Positions 36,233 through 45,522 of a DNA stretch of 64,000 bases are shown here, piece after piece. Position numbers and translations under genes: made by a program. The notes under the pieces are model-generated. The model did no database searches and was not told the DNA's origin. It was given only the letters and a program-made list of their open reading frames with translations. Source of the DNA: Gammaproteobacteria bacterium (GTDB lineage: Bacteria > Pseudomonadota > Gammaproteobacteria > Arenicellales > UBA868); the NCBI GenBank assembly GCA_022450155.1, contig JAKUQR010000010.1:1-64000 (forward strand), given 5' to 3'. The stretch's first letter is position 1, and each line of letters begins with the position of its first letter.

Positions 36233-37753
36233 TCAGGCCGCTGATTTGCCGGCGGGCCTGGCACCAAACAGCTGTTTGGCGCTGGTGTCCCCGGCCGTCT
36301 GATCGATACGCTCTAATAATTCTTCCGACAGACCAGCTGCCCGGTGGGCAAAGCCCAGTGATTCGCCCCAGTCAAAATTTCTGTACACCGCTGCCAGATG
36401 TGCAAATGGTGGTGACTGCGCAAAGAGCTGGAAAGTCAATCGATGGCCTGCATAGTCCGAATTCAGCAGATCGCGGGCGAATGCCAGAAGTTTACGTCGA
36501 TCCTCAGCAGTCCACTCGTCATTGATTGTATAGAATTTCTCCATCCATTTACCGGTCTCCGGATGCCTGAAGCTTGCAACATCCGGGGTCACACAGATCT
36601 GTCCACCACACAGTTCCCGCGCCAGGTGCATCATCGCCGGCAGATTCGAGCACGCATGAACCCGTCCTGTAAAAAGCAATGACTGATTGGGCATCAACAG
36701 TCCGCCAGGGCTCCTTTCAGCGGTCGCGATAGCAGCGGTCAGGTGTGCGTTGATTCCCTCGCGGTAGACCGCAAGTTGGGACAGTTTCTCCTGTACGGCT
36801 GGCTGCTTGTCCAGACCAGTCTGGCGCACGTTAAACAGTGCAGCGCCGATCATCAGATCGGCCATCTGCAGGTTGCGCTGTACAAATGCAAAGGCGCTGT
36901 AACGGTGCAAGGTTGACCGAATGAAGGTGGCCGCTTTCGTGTGACGGTAGAACAGCACATTTTCCCAGGGTATCAGGACATTATCAAATACCACCAGCGC
37001 ATCGATTTCATCGAACTTGTTGGCGAGCGGATAATCCTCAGCTGATGCGCGCCCGGTAAAACCGGTACGGCAAATCATCTTGATACCTGGAGACCCGAGA
37101 TCACAGATAAATCCAACTGCATAGTCAGACAATTCGCTGTCACCCCAGTTGGCGATGGTTGGCTTGGTGAACGCCTGGTTCGCATAAGGCGCCGCCGTTT
37201 CGTACTTTGCCCCGCGAACAACAATGCCCTGATCTGTCTCACGGACCACGTGCAGCAACATGTCTGGATCCTGGTCCTGAGGTGCCTTGGATCGGTCACC
37301 CTTGGGATCGGTGTTGGCCGATACATGAAAAGGATCGATCCTGATCACGCGATCAACATGATCACGAATATTTTGTGAAAACTGCGGGTCCATTTCGTTC
37401 AGCACGTCCTGCCCATCGTACAGGGACCACATCTCGCCGACGGTTTCATCACCCACACGGGTCACAATCCCACCGACATCATCCATCACTGCGTCGGTGG
37501 CCTCACGCTTCCGGTACCAGTCCTCCTGCGCGTACGGCAATTTAAGTCCCACCGAGAAGGTCTCACCTTCCTCTTCATAGGTCATCACGTGCCGCGTTGC
37601 GGCATCGTGCTGCATCTCGTAAATACGGGCCCGAATGTCGACCACGGGCTTGAACATCGGATGCGTCGGCACGTCGTCGACTTTCTCGCCATTGATCCAG
37701 ACCTGACGACCATCGCGGATAGAGTCCAGGTATTCAGCAGCGGTTCTGATCAT
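36233..37753 (-). CDS. HpaB-type flavin-dependent monooxygenase, large component
   Basis: 506-residue protein of the 4-hydroxyphenylacetate 3-hydroxylase family. Family features are YLDSIRDGRQVWINGEKV at the start, the FHVSANTDPKGDRSK segment, the FDNVLIPWENV flavin-region motif and the RELCGGQICVTPD segment near residue 370. It uses reduced flavin from the reductase at 34521 to oxygenate an aromatic or heterocyclic ring. It is the first gene of the operon and is divergent from a LysR gene. The true substrate is unknown; the rest of the operon does not match 4-hydroxyphenylacetate breakdown. Confidence 0.92.
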   Translation of the reverse strand: MIRTAAEYLDSIRDGRQVWINGEKVDDVPTHPMFKPVVDIRARIYEMQHDAATRHVMTYEEEGETFSVGLKLPYAQEDWYRKREATDAVMDDVGGIVTRVGDETVGEMWSLYDGQDVLNEMDPQFSQNIRDHVDRVIRIDPFHVSANTDPKGDRSKAPQDQDPDMLLHVVRETDQGIVVRGAKYETAAPYANQAFTKPTIANWGDSELSDYAVGFICDLGSPGIKMICRTGFTGRASAEDYPLANKFDEIDALVVFDNVLIPWENVLFYRHTKAATFIRSTLHRYSAFAFVQRNLQMADLMIGAALFNVRQTGLDKQPAVQEKLSQLAVYREGINAHLTAAIATAERSPGGLLMPNQSLLFTGRVHACSNLPAMMHLARELCGGQICVTPDVASFRHPETGKWMEKFYTINDEWTAEDRRKLLAFARDLLNSDYAGHRLTFQLFAQSPPFAHLAAVYRNFDWGESLGFAHRAAGLSEELLERIDQTAGDTSAKQLFGARPAGKSAA

Positions 37754-37832
37754 TTCAAAATTCCTGGCTGGGTTTTAGCCGATTCACTCACCTTTCGGCT
37801 TGATAGTGGAGGATCATGCGCAGTCTGCCTGT

Positions 37833-37864
37833 ATTGTAAAATACAATTTAATAATCCATTGTAT
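37833..37864. promoter_or_regulatory. Putative LysR operator between the HpaB operon and its regulator
   Basis: The inverted repeat ATTGTA-AAA-TACAAT (37833-37847) has the T-N11-A form of LysR-type sites. A second half-site ATTGTAT lies at 37858-37864, in the AT-rich stretch just before the LysR start codon. This placement suits repression of the regulator and activation of the divergent operon. Assignment rests on pattern and position only. Confidence 0.6.
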
Positions 37865-37875
37865 CTATTATTTTT

Positions 37876-38775
37876 ATGCAATATACACTCAAACAGCTCC
37901 AGTATCTGATCAGTGTGTCCGAGCACGGCAACATATCGGCCGCTGCCAAAGACTTATTCATCTCCCAACCTGCCCTCTCGACCTCCATCGCACAACTCGA
38001 AAGTTCGCTTGGCCTGACGTTGCTGATTCGACATCACGCCAAGGGGGTCTCGCTGACACCGGCAGGTGCCGATTTCCTTGCCCGTGCAAGATCACTGCTC
38101 ACTCATGCGCAGGAAATTGAGGAGGACGTGCGGGAACTCCGCGATTCGATCAGCGGCGACCTTGCAGTTGGGTGCTTTGTGACGCTTGCACCGTTTTTTA
38201 TTCCACGGCTGATGAGCGATCTGAAAGAAAACCACCCCAAGCTGCGGATTCGCCTGATTGAGGGCACGCTGGACCGACTCCAGCAACTCCTTAAATCGGG
38301 TGACATTGAAATGGCACTGCTTTACGACCTCGAGTTGGATTCTGAACTTCGAAGTGAAGGCTTGACCGTCATAGCGCCACATGTTCTGCTGCCGTCTGGC
38401 CACCCGCTGTCCGGTGGGAAATCCGTTTCACTTAAAGCGCTGCAGGATGAATCAATGATCCTGCTGGACCTCCCGCACAGCCGTGAATATTTTCAGCGAC
38501 TGTTCCAGCACCTGGGTATCAATCCGCGAATTGACCAGCGGTCTGCGTCATTCGAACTGGTCCGTGGTCTTGTTGCCCGGGGCCACGGCTACAGTGTGCT
38601 CAATCTACAGCCGGCCTCCGAACTCACTTACGATGGCGCTCGCGTCCGCTGTCTGCCGATCCGTGAAAAAGCCATGCCATTGCGGGTGGTGCTGGTCACA
38701 CTGTCGAAAACCCGGCGAACCCGTCGTTCTGAAGCTTTTACGCAGACCTGTAGAGCGTTTTTCGCCCGTTTATAA
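37876..38775 (+). CDS. LysR-type transcriptional regulator
   Basis: 299-residue regulator with an N-terminal winged helix-turn-helix (residues about 1-60, including ISAAAKDLFISQPALSTSI) and a periplasmic-binding-protein-like effector domain. It is divergent from the HpaB-type monooxygenase operon, with 122 bases between the starts that hold an inverted repeat. It most likely senses a substrate or intermediate of that operon. There is no clear ribosome-binding site ahead of ATG 37876. Confidence 0.93.
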   Translation: MQYTLKQLQYLISVSEHGNISAAAKDLFISQPALSTSIAQLESSLGLTLLIRHHAKGVSLTPAGADFLARARSLLTHAQEIEEDVRELRDSISGDLAVGCFVTLAPFFIPRLMSDLKENHPKLRIRLIEGTLDRLQQLLKSGDIEMALLYDLELDSELRSEGLTVIAPHVLLPSGHPLSGGKSVSLKALQDESMILLDLPHSREYFQRLFQHLGINPRIDQRSASFELVRGLVARGHGYSVLNLQPASELTYDGARVRCLPIREKAMPLRVVLVTLSKTRRTRRSEAFTQTCRAFFARL

Positions 38776-38797
38776 CCGCGAGAATCTCGTCCCAGCC

Positions 38798-40051
38798 TTA
38801 TGTCGATGCCATCGCTGCCAGCACTTTCTGAACGGCCAGTTCACCACTCATCAGGGCGCCGTGACAGGTACAGAAATGGTTAAGCGATGTCGCTTCACCG
38901 GCAAAAAACAGGCGCTCCGCAATCGTTTCAGCGAGCACAGCACGCTGATTGAACTGTCCGGGACTGGCGCTTGAATACGCACCGCGCACAAACGGGTTTC
39001 CGCGCCATGCGGACTGTCGATCACCCTTGATGTGGCGCACTATGTCATGGCCAAAGGCACAACTCAGAGCCTCTTTGACCACAGCTGCCGAAGCCGCCGG
39101 TCCCGATCGTTCCAGCCAGTCTGCATAACGACCCGCTACGATCCCGATGACACAGTCAAATCCGTGGGGGCGTAGGTTGAGCAAAATCGGGGCATCGTGA
39201 TCGACCTGGACCACCACGCGCTCGGGTACATCTGCCGGGAAAAGCCGGTGATCGAGCCAGAACCTGATATGGTTGTAGTTGCCCAAGGGCAGGGCAGCGA
39301 TGGCGCTCTGCTTGCTGCCAGGCAACTCTGGCAGAAAACGAAGCGCGCCAGAGTCCAAAATACCTGTTGATACAGTGATAATGACCCGCTGGGCCTGTAC
39401 ATCACCGCGTGTTGTTTCCACGCGCACGCCCGCATCGCCCCAGTGAATGGTCCTGACCTCCGTATTCAACGAAACGGGTACACCAGAGCCCCAACGTTCG
39501 ACCAGTTGGCCGTAACCGTCTACAACAGGCCAGTTTTCGTGGGTATCTTCATAACTAACCATGTCACCTATGGAAACCTGATCGGAATCAGACGACGTAT
39601 TCAGTGCCGTGTAGTAGTCAAGTACAGATGTCCATTCGCCGTCGCGTTCTGTCACCTCAGCAACAGACTTGTCCAGACCGTCCGACCACGCCTGTGCTAG
39701 CACTGCTTCAGCGGCCTCGAATTCTTCCTCCAAAGACTCAAGCGCCGGTTCAGACACCCACTGACCGCCCCTGAAATAGCCCTCTTCCGGTCCATAACCA
39801 TCACGCTTCTCATAGCGGATTGAATACTGGTCAGCAATTGGAACAAAGGGATTGATACTGGCGGAATGCATCCAGTGGCAGCCGAGATCAAATGCTGCAC
39901 CATCCGGTGGATACTCGGTGTGCGCGCGCCCACCGATCCGGTGAGATGCTTCAAGCAACACGTAGGGTACACCTCGGGCGGTCAATGCTATCGCTGCCGC
40001 CAGGCCTGCTGCACCGGCACCAATGACTGCAACCTCAACCCGGTCGGTCAT
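38798..40051 (-). CDS. FAD-dependent monoamine-oxidase-family protein
   Basis: 417-residue flavin amine oxidase. The dinucleotide-binding VIGAGAAGLAAAIAL is at residues 9-23, followed by LLEASHRIGGRAHT, and the C-terminal FAD motif LFFAGEATS. It oxidises an amine to an imine or aldehyde with release of hydrogen peroxide. Its ATG overlaps the stop of the MFS gene by 4 bases, so the two are translationally coupled. The amine substrate is unknown; polyamine-type oxidases are related. Confidence 0.9.
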   Translation of the reverse strand: MTDRVEVAVIGAGAAGLAAAIALTARGVPYVLLEASHRIGGRAHTEYPPDGAAFDLGCHWMHSASINPFVPIADQYSIRYEKRDGYGPEEGYFRGGQWVSEPALESLEEEFEAAEAVLAQAWSDGLDKSVAEVTERDGEWTSVLDYYTALNTSSDSDQVSIGDMVSYEDTHENWPVVDGYGQLVERWGSGVPVSLNTEVRTIHWGDAGVRVETTRGDVQAQRVIITVSTGILDSGALRFLPELPGSKQSAIAALPLGNYNHIRFWLDHRLFPADVPERVVVQVDHDAPILLNLRPHGFDCVIGIVAGRYADWLERSGPAASAAVVKEALSCAFGHDIVRHIKGDRQSAWRGNPFVRGAYSSASPGQFNQRAVLAETIAERLFFAGEATSLNHFCTCHGALMSGELAVQKVLAAMAST

Positions 40052-41322
40052 GAGGCGCGCACCGACCCCGCTGGCCTGCGGTTGTTCGGGACCGTCTCGG
40101 ACAGTTCACGGCCATCAATCCGGCGAATGTTATGTTGACTGATCATGACGGCAATTGTCACAACCAGCACCACACCAGCACCCACGATCACGGCGATCGA
40201 TGCGTTATAAGTAGATGCGATCGCACCCACAAACAATCCCCCCAGCGGCATCAGGTAGAAACTGATGATGTGAATTCCCATCACACGACCCCTTAGCGCA
40301 TCGGGTACCGCTATCTGGAGCACCGTCATCGAGGTGATCAAATACACCGAACCGAAAACGCCGACAAAAAACGTACAGGCCAGTGCAGTCTCAAAAGCCA
40401 GATGTGCAGTACCGTAAGCTACCGTGAGTCCAAATCCTATCAAGGCGACCCCCCCACACAGAAGGCCTGCCAGCATGGCGACGCCAAGATGTCGGTGCTG
40501 CTGAAACGATGAGACCAGCACAGTGCCCACTGCCGAACCCAGCCCAACAGCGGACATCAGTGCACCAAACCCGATTTCCTGGGTGCCCAGGCTGTTGGCG
40601 AACACTGGCATCAACTGATTGAATGAAAACCCAAAGAACATCCAGACCCAGGTCAAGGGAATCAGCACCAAAAATGTCCGGTTAGTAAAAATAAAACGGA
40701 TACCTTCGGCGAACTGTTGCCCAGTACCGCCAGTCGCTGCCGCCTGACGCTCTACCTGCATACCGACCAGTGTGAAAAACATCCCGACAAAACCGAGTGC
40801 GCCCAATGCAAATACAACGGACGTGCCTGCCGCTGCGATCAGTACCCCGGCCAATGCCGGTAGGATCATTCGGCTGCCCTGCCAAAGAATAGAATTCAAA
40901 GACACCGCACTCATCATCTGGTCCGGTGTAATCAGCTTCGCAAACAACGCCTGGCGTACAGGCCATTCAAACCCCGTCACGATACCGATCACACAACCCA
41001 GCACAAGGACATGCCAAACCTCGACGACACCAGAATAGTCGAGGAACGCCTGAACCAGCAGCAGTACTGCAGTAATCAGCGATGTGGTCATCAACAGCAC
41101 TCGGCGATCGAATCGGTCGGCCAGTACGCCGCCAAACAATAAAACGATTATCGCCGGTCCGGATACGGCCGCACCCAGCACGCCAAGATCCATCGGCGAT
41201 CCGCTGAGTTCAAAAATCAGCCACCCCTGTGCCATCAGCATCAACTGACTGGCACCCACGGTACCCATGGAACCAAACCAGTAACGCCGGTAACGACGGG
41301 ACTTCAGCGCTGAAAACAACAT
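40048..41322 (-). CDS. MFS transporter (EntS-like MFS_3 family)
   Basis: 424-residue membrane protein with twelve predicted hydrophobic segments. The loop motif GVLADRFDRRVLL follows segment 2, and GFEWPVRQALFAKLI is typical of the EntS/MFS_3 group of exporters. The start ATG 41322 lies just downstream of the frameshifted cupin. It is coupled to the monoamine-oxidase-like gene. Substrate is unknown; export of a siderophore or small amine is possible. Confidence 0.9.
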   Translation of the reverse strand: MLFSALKSRRYRRYWFGSMGTVGASQLMLMAQGWLIFELSGSPMDLGVLGAAVSGPAIIVLLFGGVLADRFDRRVLLMTTSLITAVLLLVQAFLDYSGVVEVWHVLVLGCVIGIVTGFEWPVRQALFAKLITPDQMMSAVSLNSILWQGSRMILPALAGVLIAAAGTSVVFALGALGFVGMFFTLVGMQVERQAAATGGTGQQFAEGIRFIFTNRTFLVLIPLTWVWMFFGFSFNQLMPVFANSLGTQEIGFGALMSAVGLGSAVGTVLVSSFQQHRHLGVAMLAGLLCGGVALIGFGLTVAYGTAHLAFETALACTFFVGVFGSVYLITSMTVLQIAVPDALRGRVMGIHIISFYLMPLGGLFVGAIASTYNASIAVIVGAGVVLVVTIAVMISQHNIRRIDGRELSETVPNNRRPAGSVRAS

Positions 41323-41408
41323 TGGAATTAGATCACGCGGTCAGAGTAATCGCGGGGTGTCATTGAGTCCACGCAAGCATTGTCTTTTGGCCGGCAGTCG
41401 ACCAGTCT

Positions 41409-41781
41409 TCAGGAATCTGGAGCGAAGACCCCGGTCCCGGCCGTTCGATATTCGTCCCGCGGCGGACTGAAGATATCCAGCACCATTGCCCCATCTGGAC
41501 CTGCTCGAAATGCATGCGGTACATCACCTGGTGTGCGCCAAAAATCGCCGATGGTTTCAGGATGTTCCACACCATCCTGAATTGGAACGCCGCTACCCGC
41601 AATGATAACGCCCCATTGTTCCGGGGGATGTGAATGCACTTCACTTTGACTGCCAGGTTCCAGCTGAACCACCGACAACATGGCCTGATCTCCCGGAAAT
41701 ATCCGTGTAGATACACCCTTAAGCCAGATCTCGGGCGATGCCTTGTGAGAGATCTTGAAGGTTAAAGATATTTTCTGTCAA
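41409..41781 (-). pseudogene. Cupin protein with an apparent frameshift
   Basis: The cupin core (EVHSHPPEQWGVIIAGSG, GDFWRTPGDVPHAF) is in one frame and has no in-frame start giving the family N-terminus. An N-terminal piece in another frame starts at TTG 41781 behind GGAGG, runs LTENIFNLQDLSQGIARDLA and hits TAA at 41719-41721. The first frame then continues as KGVSTRIFPGDQAML. Together they make one ordinary cupin of about 123 residues. This is a one-base indel, a sequencing error or a slippery site (GCT TAA G). A short form from ATG 41681 is possible. Confidence 0.7.
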
Positions 41782-41875
41782 CTCATTACCTCCAGGCAGT
41801 GCGAGTTTCCCTGCCCGTTCATGAGATCGGCACAGTCGGTAAACGGCGATAGTCAGGTCACCGATATAGTCTTTA

Positions 41876-43567
41876 TCAACCTGGACCAGAGAATTCCCGC
41901 AACAAATGACCGGGCGTACCACAATCTGCGATCAGTCCATTCTGATCGACCACCCGTGTACCGTTCACCCACAGTCCATGCAGGCCCACAGCAGGGGTGT
42001 CGACCCGGCTGTTGCCCCCCGGAAGATCAGTCACCCGTCGCCGCGGCCCGCGACCCACCGTCGACGGATCAAAAAGCATCAGATCAGCCTGCTGGCCAGC
42101 AACGATCCGACCTCGATCAGCGATTCGACAGATATCAGCCGGTCGGCTGGTCACTGCCTGTACAGCTTGCTCCAGCGACAGATCTTCCCTGTCCCGTACC
42201 CAGTGACCCAGAAGGTGCAATCCAAATCCCGCGTCACAAAGAAACGACAGATGGGCACCCGCGTCCGACAGTGTCACGGCGGCATGGGGGTGATTGAGCA
42301 GATCTTTTACCCGATCTTCTTCAGTATTGAACAGCTTACAGTCGAACATCGCATCCATCTCATCATCGAGCGCGAAATCCAGTAACCAGTCAAAGGGATC
42401 CTTCCCGCTTGCGTTCGCGAGTTGACCGACGGTTTTCTGAACCAGGTCCTGGTGTCGCTGTTCAATCACACTGATGATCGTCAAATGATCAAACTGATGA
42501 TAGGAAAAGCGGTTGGGCACGCCTTTTGTACGTGCTTCTGCCTTGATCTTGTCACGGAATGATACATCCGCCAGTATCTGCCGAAAACGTTCTTCGCCGT
42601 CAGCTTCAAGCGCAGGTCGCCAGGCCAGAAACGCTTCAAGCGGATAGGGATGCCTTATTGTGAACTCCATACCCAGTGGAAAACAGCCCACCTGGCCCCA
42701 CAGTTCACGGCCACGACTGCGAGCGTTTTCTATTTCACTGAATTCCCGGAACACGCGTTCAGGATCATTGGGATCCACGAACATCGCTGCGATCATGACC
42801 GGCCTGCCATTGTTCGCAGAAATCTGTTCCAGAAATTCTATCGTTGTCGTCATCCCTTTGGTCAGCATAAAAACACCTCGACCTGCTTCCTTAAGGGCGC
42901 CAGTCAGCTCCAACATCTCGTATTCATCGGCAAGACGCGATGGCATCGGAATTCCGTTCTCACCGTTGTGCTGTTCCAGAGTCGATGTCGCAAAACCGAC
43001 TGCACCGACCGACAGGGCTTCAACGAGGATCGATTTCATCTGCGCAACCTCATCGTGTGTCGCAGCTCGCGTTGATGCCTCTTCACCCAGCACCCACATC
43101 CGAAGCGATGAATGTCCGCAATAAGAGGCCACATTCGGCACCATGCCCCGCCTCTCTAGGAGATCGAGGTACTCGGGATAGGATTCAAAATTCCAGTCGA
43201 CCCCTGTTCGCAATGCATCCAGCGACATACCCTCGACATGTGTCAAGTTGCGTAAAGTCAGATCTCGGTGCTCAGGTTTGCATGGCGCAATAGTGAAACC
43301 GCAGTTACCGATGAGTGCGGTGGTCACCCCAAGACCTGTTGACGGACTCGCAGAAGAATCCCAGGTCAGCTGTGCATCGTAGTGGGTATGCAAGTCAATA
43401 ATACCGGGCGCCAGAGTCAATCCGTCCGCATTAACTTCCTCGACACCTCCCCCAAGCCCAGTGCCGAGCTCAGTGATTTGCCCTCCGTCTACCGCAACGT
43501 CACCCCACTGTGCCGGATTTCCTGTGCCATCGACAATCTGGGCATTACGAATGATCAGGTCGTGCAT
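41876..43567 (-). CDS. N-acyl-D-amino-acid deacylase family amidohydrolase
   Basis: 563-residue urease-superfamily enzyme, starting at ATG 43567 (MHDLIIRNAQIVDGTG). It shows DLHTHYDAQLTWD metal ligands, SLGVTTALIGNCG-type sequence, the YCGHSSLR motif, LSDAGAHLSFLCD and the C-terminal ADLMLFDP barrel strand. Relatives hydrolyse N-acyl-D-amino acids or related cyclic and aryl amides. It begins an apparent operon with the cupin, MFS exporter and amine oxidase, suggesting nitrogen-compound degradation. Confidence 0.88.
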   Translation of the reverse strand: MHDLIIRNAQIVDGTGNPAQWGDVAVDGGQITELGTGLGGGVEEVNADGLTLAPGIIDLHTHYDAQLTWDSSASPSTGLGVTTALIGNCGFTIAPCKPEHRDLTLRNLTHVEGMSLDALRTGVDWNFESYPEYLDLLERRGMVPNVASYCGHSSLRMWVLGEEASTRAATHDEVAQMKSILVEALSVGAVGFATSTLEQHNGENGIPMPSRLADEYEMLELTGALKEAGRGVFMLTKGMTTTIEFLEQISANNGRPVMIAAMFVDPNDPERVFREFSEIENARSRGRELWGQVGCFPLGMEFTIRHPYPLEAFLAWRPALEADGEERFRQILADVSFRDKIKAEARTKGVPNRFSYHQFDHLTIISVIEQRHQDLVQKTVGQLANASGKDPFDWLLDFALDDEMDAMFDCKLFNTEEDRVKDLLNHPHAAVTLSDAGAHLSFLCDAGFGLHLLGHWVRDREDLSLEQAVQAVTSRPADICRIADRGRIVAGQQADLMLFDPSTVGRGPRRRVTDLPGGNSRVDTPAVGLHGLWVNGTRVVDQNGLIADCGTPGHLLREFSGPG

Positions 43568-43703
43568 GAATATCACCTATATTATGTTTGAAGTCATCAA
43601 CGGGTCTGCTTGAATCACTCTAAACAAACCCGCAAGACCTTTCAATTCATTCATCATTCAAAGTTTCCGTCCTCACGCCTAATTCTGGCGCCAGCGGGGA
43701 TGC

Positions 43704-44699
43704 TTAGGCCTGCTTCGAGGGAAACCCGGTTAGCCTGCCTACTGCTATAAGTTGATTTTCATGTTCGGTACAAATATCGAGTTCGGTACGACCTTCTCGG
43801 AATGCCCAAAACTGTCGCCAATGGAGTTTGGTATAGGACGTGCTTGGCAGCGCATAGCCCAGCTGCTGCTCCACTTCCCGATGCAATGTAGGCAGTCTGT
43901 AGAACGGAACACCGGGAAACGTATGATGCACACAGTGATAAGTCATGTTCCAGTTGACCCATCGCATAAACCAATTAGTGCTGAAAGTTCTCGTATTCCA
44001 CAGGGTGTGTGGTTGATGTGTTAGGCCGGTGTGCTCTCCGAGCCCCTGCAGCATATACGACCAGCGCATCAGAAAAAACGGACCCCACCAGAACACCAGC
44101 ACCCACCACGATTGCAACACGAGGGCACTCCCAAGCGCGACGGCGTAGCCAGTCACATGCCAGCGCGCAGCCTGTTTCACGTCCTGCTGCTGTGATGGGG
44201 TCAGATACCATTCATCTGCGCTAATAAAAGCATGACACCAGATTCTTTTGAGCTTTGATCGGATCAGCGGGAAACCGCTCAAGGCCAGCAGATACTGTCC
44301 GGCACTGCGGATTTCCGGGCGCTCGAGCTCGGTGTCCTTTTGCCAGTCCTGCGTGTTGCGATGGTGTACAAAATGTGTCCAGCGATGATGGTCACTGGGA
44401 TTGAAAATAACGAAACCACACAGCCTCGCCACCCAGATATTCAGCCAGCGTGACTTGAAAGCAGTCAGGTGATCACATTCGTGGGTGGGTGCATAGAGAT
44501 AGTTCAGCAATATGCCTTGGAGTATAAACAGGGGCATACTCCACCAGCTGCCCCAGCTAACAGACAGTCCCCAACTCGTGGCGGCAATCGCGCCGAAGTG
44601 ACCGGCAAGCTGAACCAGACCCGGCCAGTTACGCCGCGTCGACAGCTCGGCAAGTCGTTCTGTCGATATAACACCTTTGGCACCGATAAAATCCTGCAT
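43704..44699 (-). CDS. Membrane fatty acid desaturase-type protein
   Basis: 331-residue di-iron membrane enzyme. The three histidine boxes are present: HECDH (about residue 75), HRWTHFVHH (about 105) and HCVHH (about 255). Hydrophobic segments such as ALGSALVLQSWWVLVFWW lie between. ATG 44699 is chosen; the frame is open to 44744 but overlaps the flavin reductase. Members desaturate or hydroxylate lipids and other hydrophobic chains. The adjacent flavin reductase could provide electrons, though ferredoxin partners are more usual. Confidence 0.86.
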   Translation of the reverse strand: MQDFIGAKGVISTERLAELSTRRNWPGLVQLAGHFGAIAATSWGLSVSWGSWWSMPLFILQGILLNYLYAPTHECDHLTAFKSRWLNIWVARLCGFVIFNPSDHHRWTHFVHHRNTQDWQKDTELERPEIRSAGQYLLALSGFPLIRSKLKRIWCHAFISADEWYLTPSQQQDVKQAARWHVTGYAVALGSALVLQSWWVLVFWWGPFFLMRWSYMLQGLGEHTGLTHQPHTLWNTRTFSTNWFMRWVNWNMTYHCVHHTFPGVPFYRLPTLHREVEQQLGYALPSTSYTKLHWRQFWAFREGRTELDICTEHENQLIAVGRLTGFPSKQA

Positions 44700-44722
44700 A
44701 CCCTTTTCGTTCTCGTTAGCCG

Positions 44723-45391
44723 TCAGCGATAGACACCGTCCCACTCACCGGGATCAACATCAGCAAGGGTACCATCGGGATTCACGGCCGGCCGATTGAT
44801 GGCAAATACGGTCTCTGGTCTCACCACCGAGTACTCCATGTAACCCATGCGCGCGATGGGTTGCATCGCTCCTGTATTGACCATACCGTCGTCAATGAAC
44901 TGGTCATCGATGTAGATGCCGACAACATGCCCAATTACAACGAAATGACCGTTCTCGGTGCCAGGCACCACATCGGGTAACGGCACAGTTTTCCAGTGGC
45001 GGCACTCGAACGCGGCGGGACTCTCCTTAACCCGAGGCGGTTTTACAAATTTTGAAGTAGTTGGTGTCAGACCCGACAATGGAAATTCATCAGTATCAGC
45101 CGGCACCGATGCTGAAGAGATGTTCATACCCCCGCGTGTGTCCCAGGTCGCCATCGAGCAGGTGAATTCGCCGGTCTGCTCGATGTTGCGTACACTGTCC
45201 TTGAAGTCAGCAGAAGAAAACATCACATAAGGAGGCCGGTCGCTGACCGCATTGAAGAAGCTGTACGGCGCAAGATTACAGATGCCGTCTGCACTGATAC
45301 TGGAGATCCACCCAATCGGTCGGGGTGCAATCAGTGCCTTGAACGGGTCGTGCTTGAGGCCGTGTTTGTTTTCAATTGAATCGTAATACAT
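44723..45391 (-). CDS. Flavin reductase-like FMN-binding protein
   Basis: 222-residue protein of the flavin-reductase-domain family, a separate subgroup from the HpaC-like protein at 34521. It has IAPRPIGWISSIS, NLAPYSFFNAVSDRPPYVMFSS and an HFVVIGHVVGIYI strand. ATG 45391 (MYYDSIENKHGL) is the likely start. It precedes the desaturase gene by 23 bases and is probably cotranscribed. Role: FMN reduction or FMN-dependent oxidoreduction; partner not known. Confidence 0.85.
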   Translation of the reverse strand: MYYDSIENKHGLKHDPFKALIAPRPIGWISSISADGICNLAPYSFFNAVSDRPPYVMFSSADFKDSVRNIEQTGEFTCSMATWDTRGGMNISSASVPADTDEFPLSGLTPTTSKFVKPPRVKESPAAFECRHWKTVPLPDVVPGTENGHFVVIGHVVGIYIDDQFIDDGMVNTGAMQPIARMGYMEYSVVRPETVFAINRPAVNPDGTLADVDPGEWDGVYR

Positions 45392-45522
45392 GTGTTTTAT
45401 CCACGATAGTCGGGCTGTGTGCAATGGTCAGGTCTGGGTAGCTATTGCAATCTGCTGCGTCTGATGGTCCGCCCTGGGTTTAGGTTATGATCGGACGAGT
45501 ATAAGCAAATCGGAGTTTCTGA

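Noticed and set aside
41719-41727. RF2-style programmed +1 frameshift in the cupin gene
   Set aside because: The context GCT TAA G lacks the CTT TGA and internal Shine-Dalgarno arrangement of prfB; a plain indel or sequence error is simpler.
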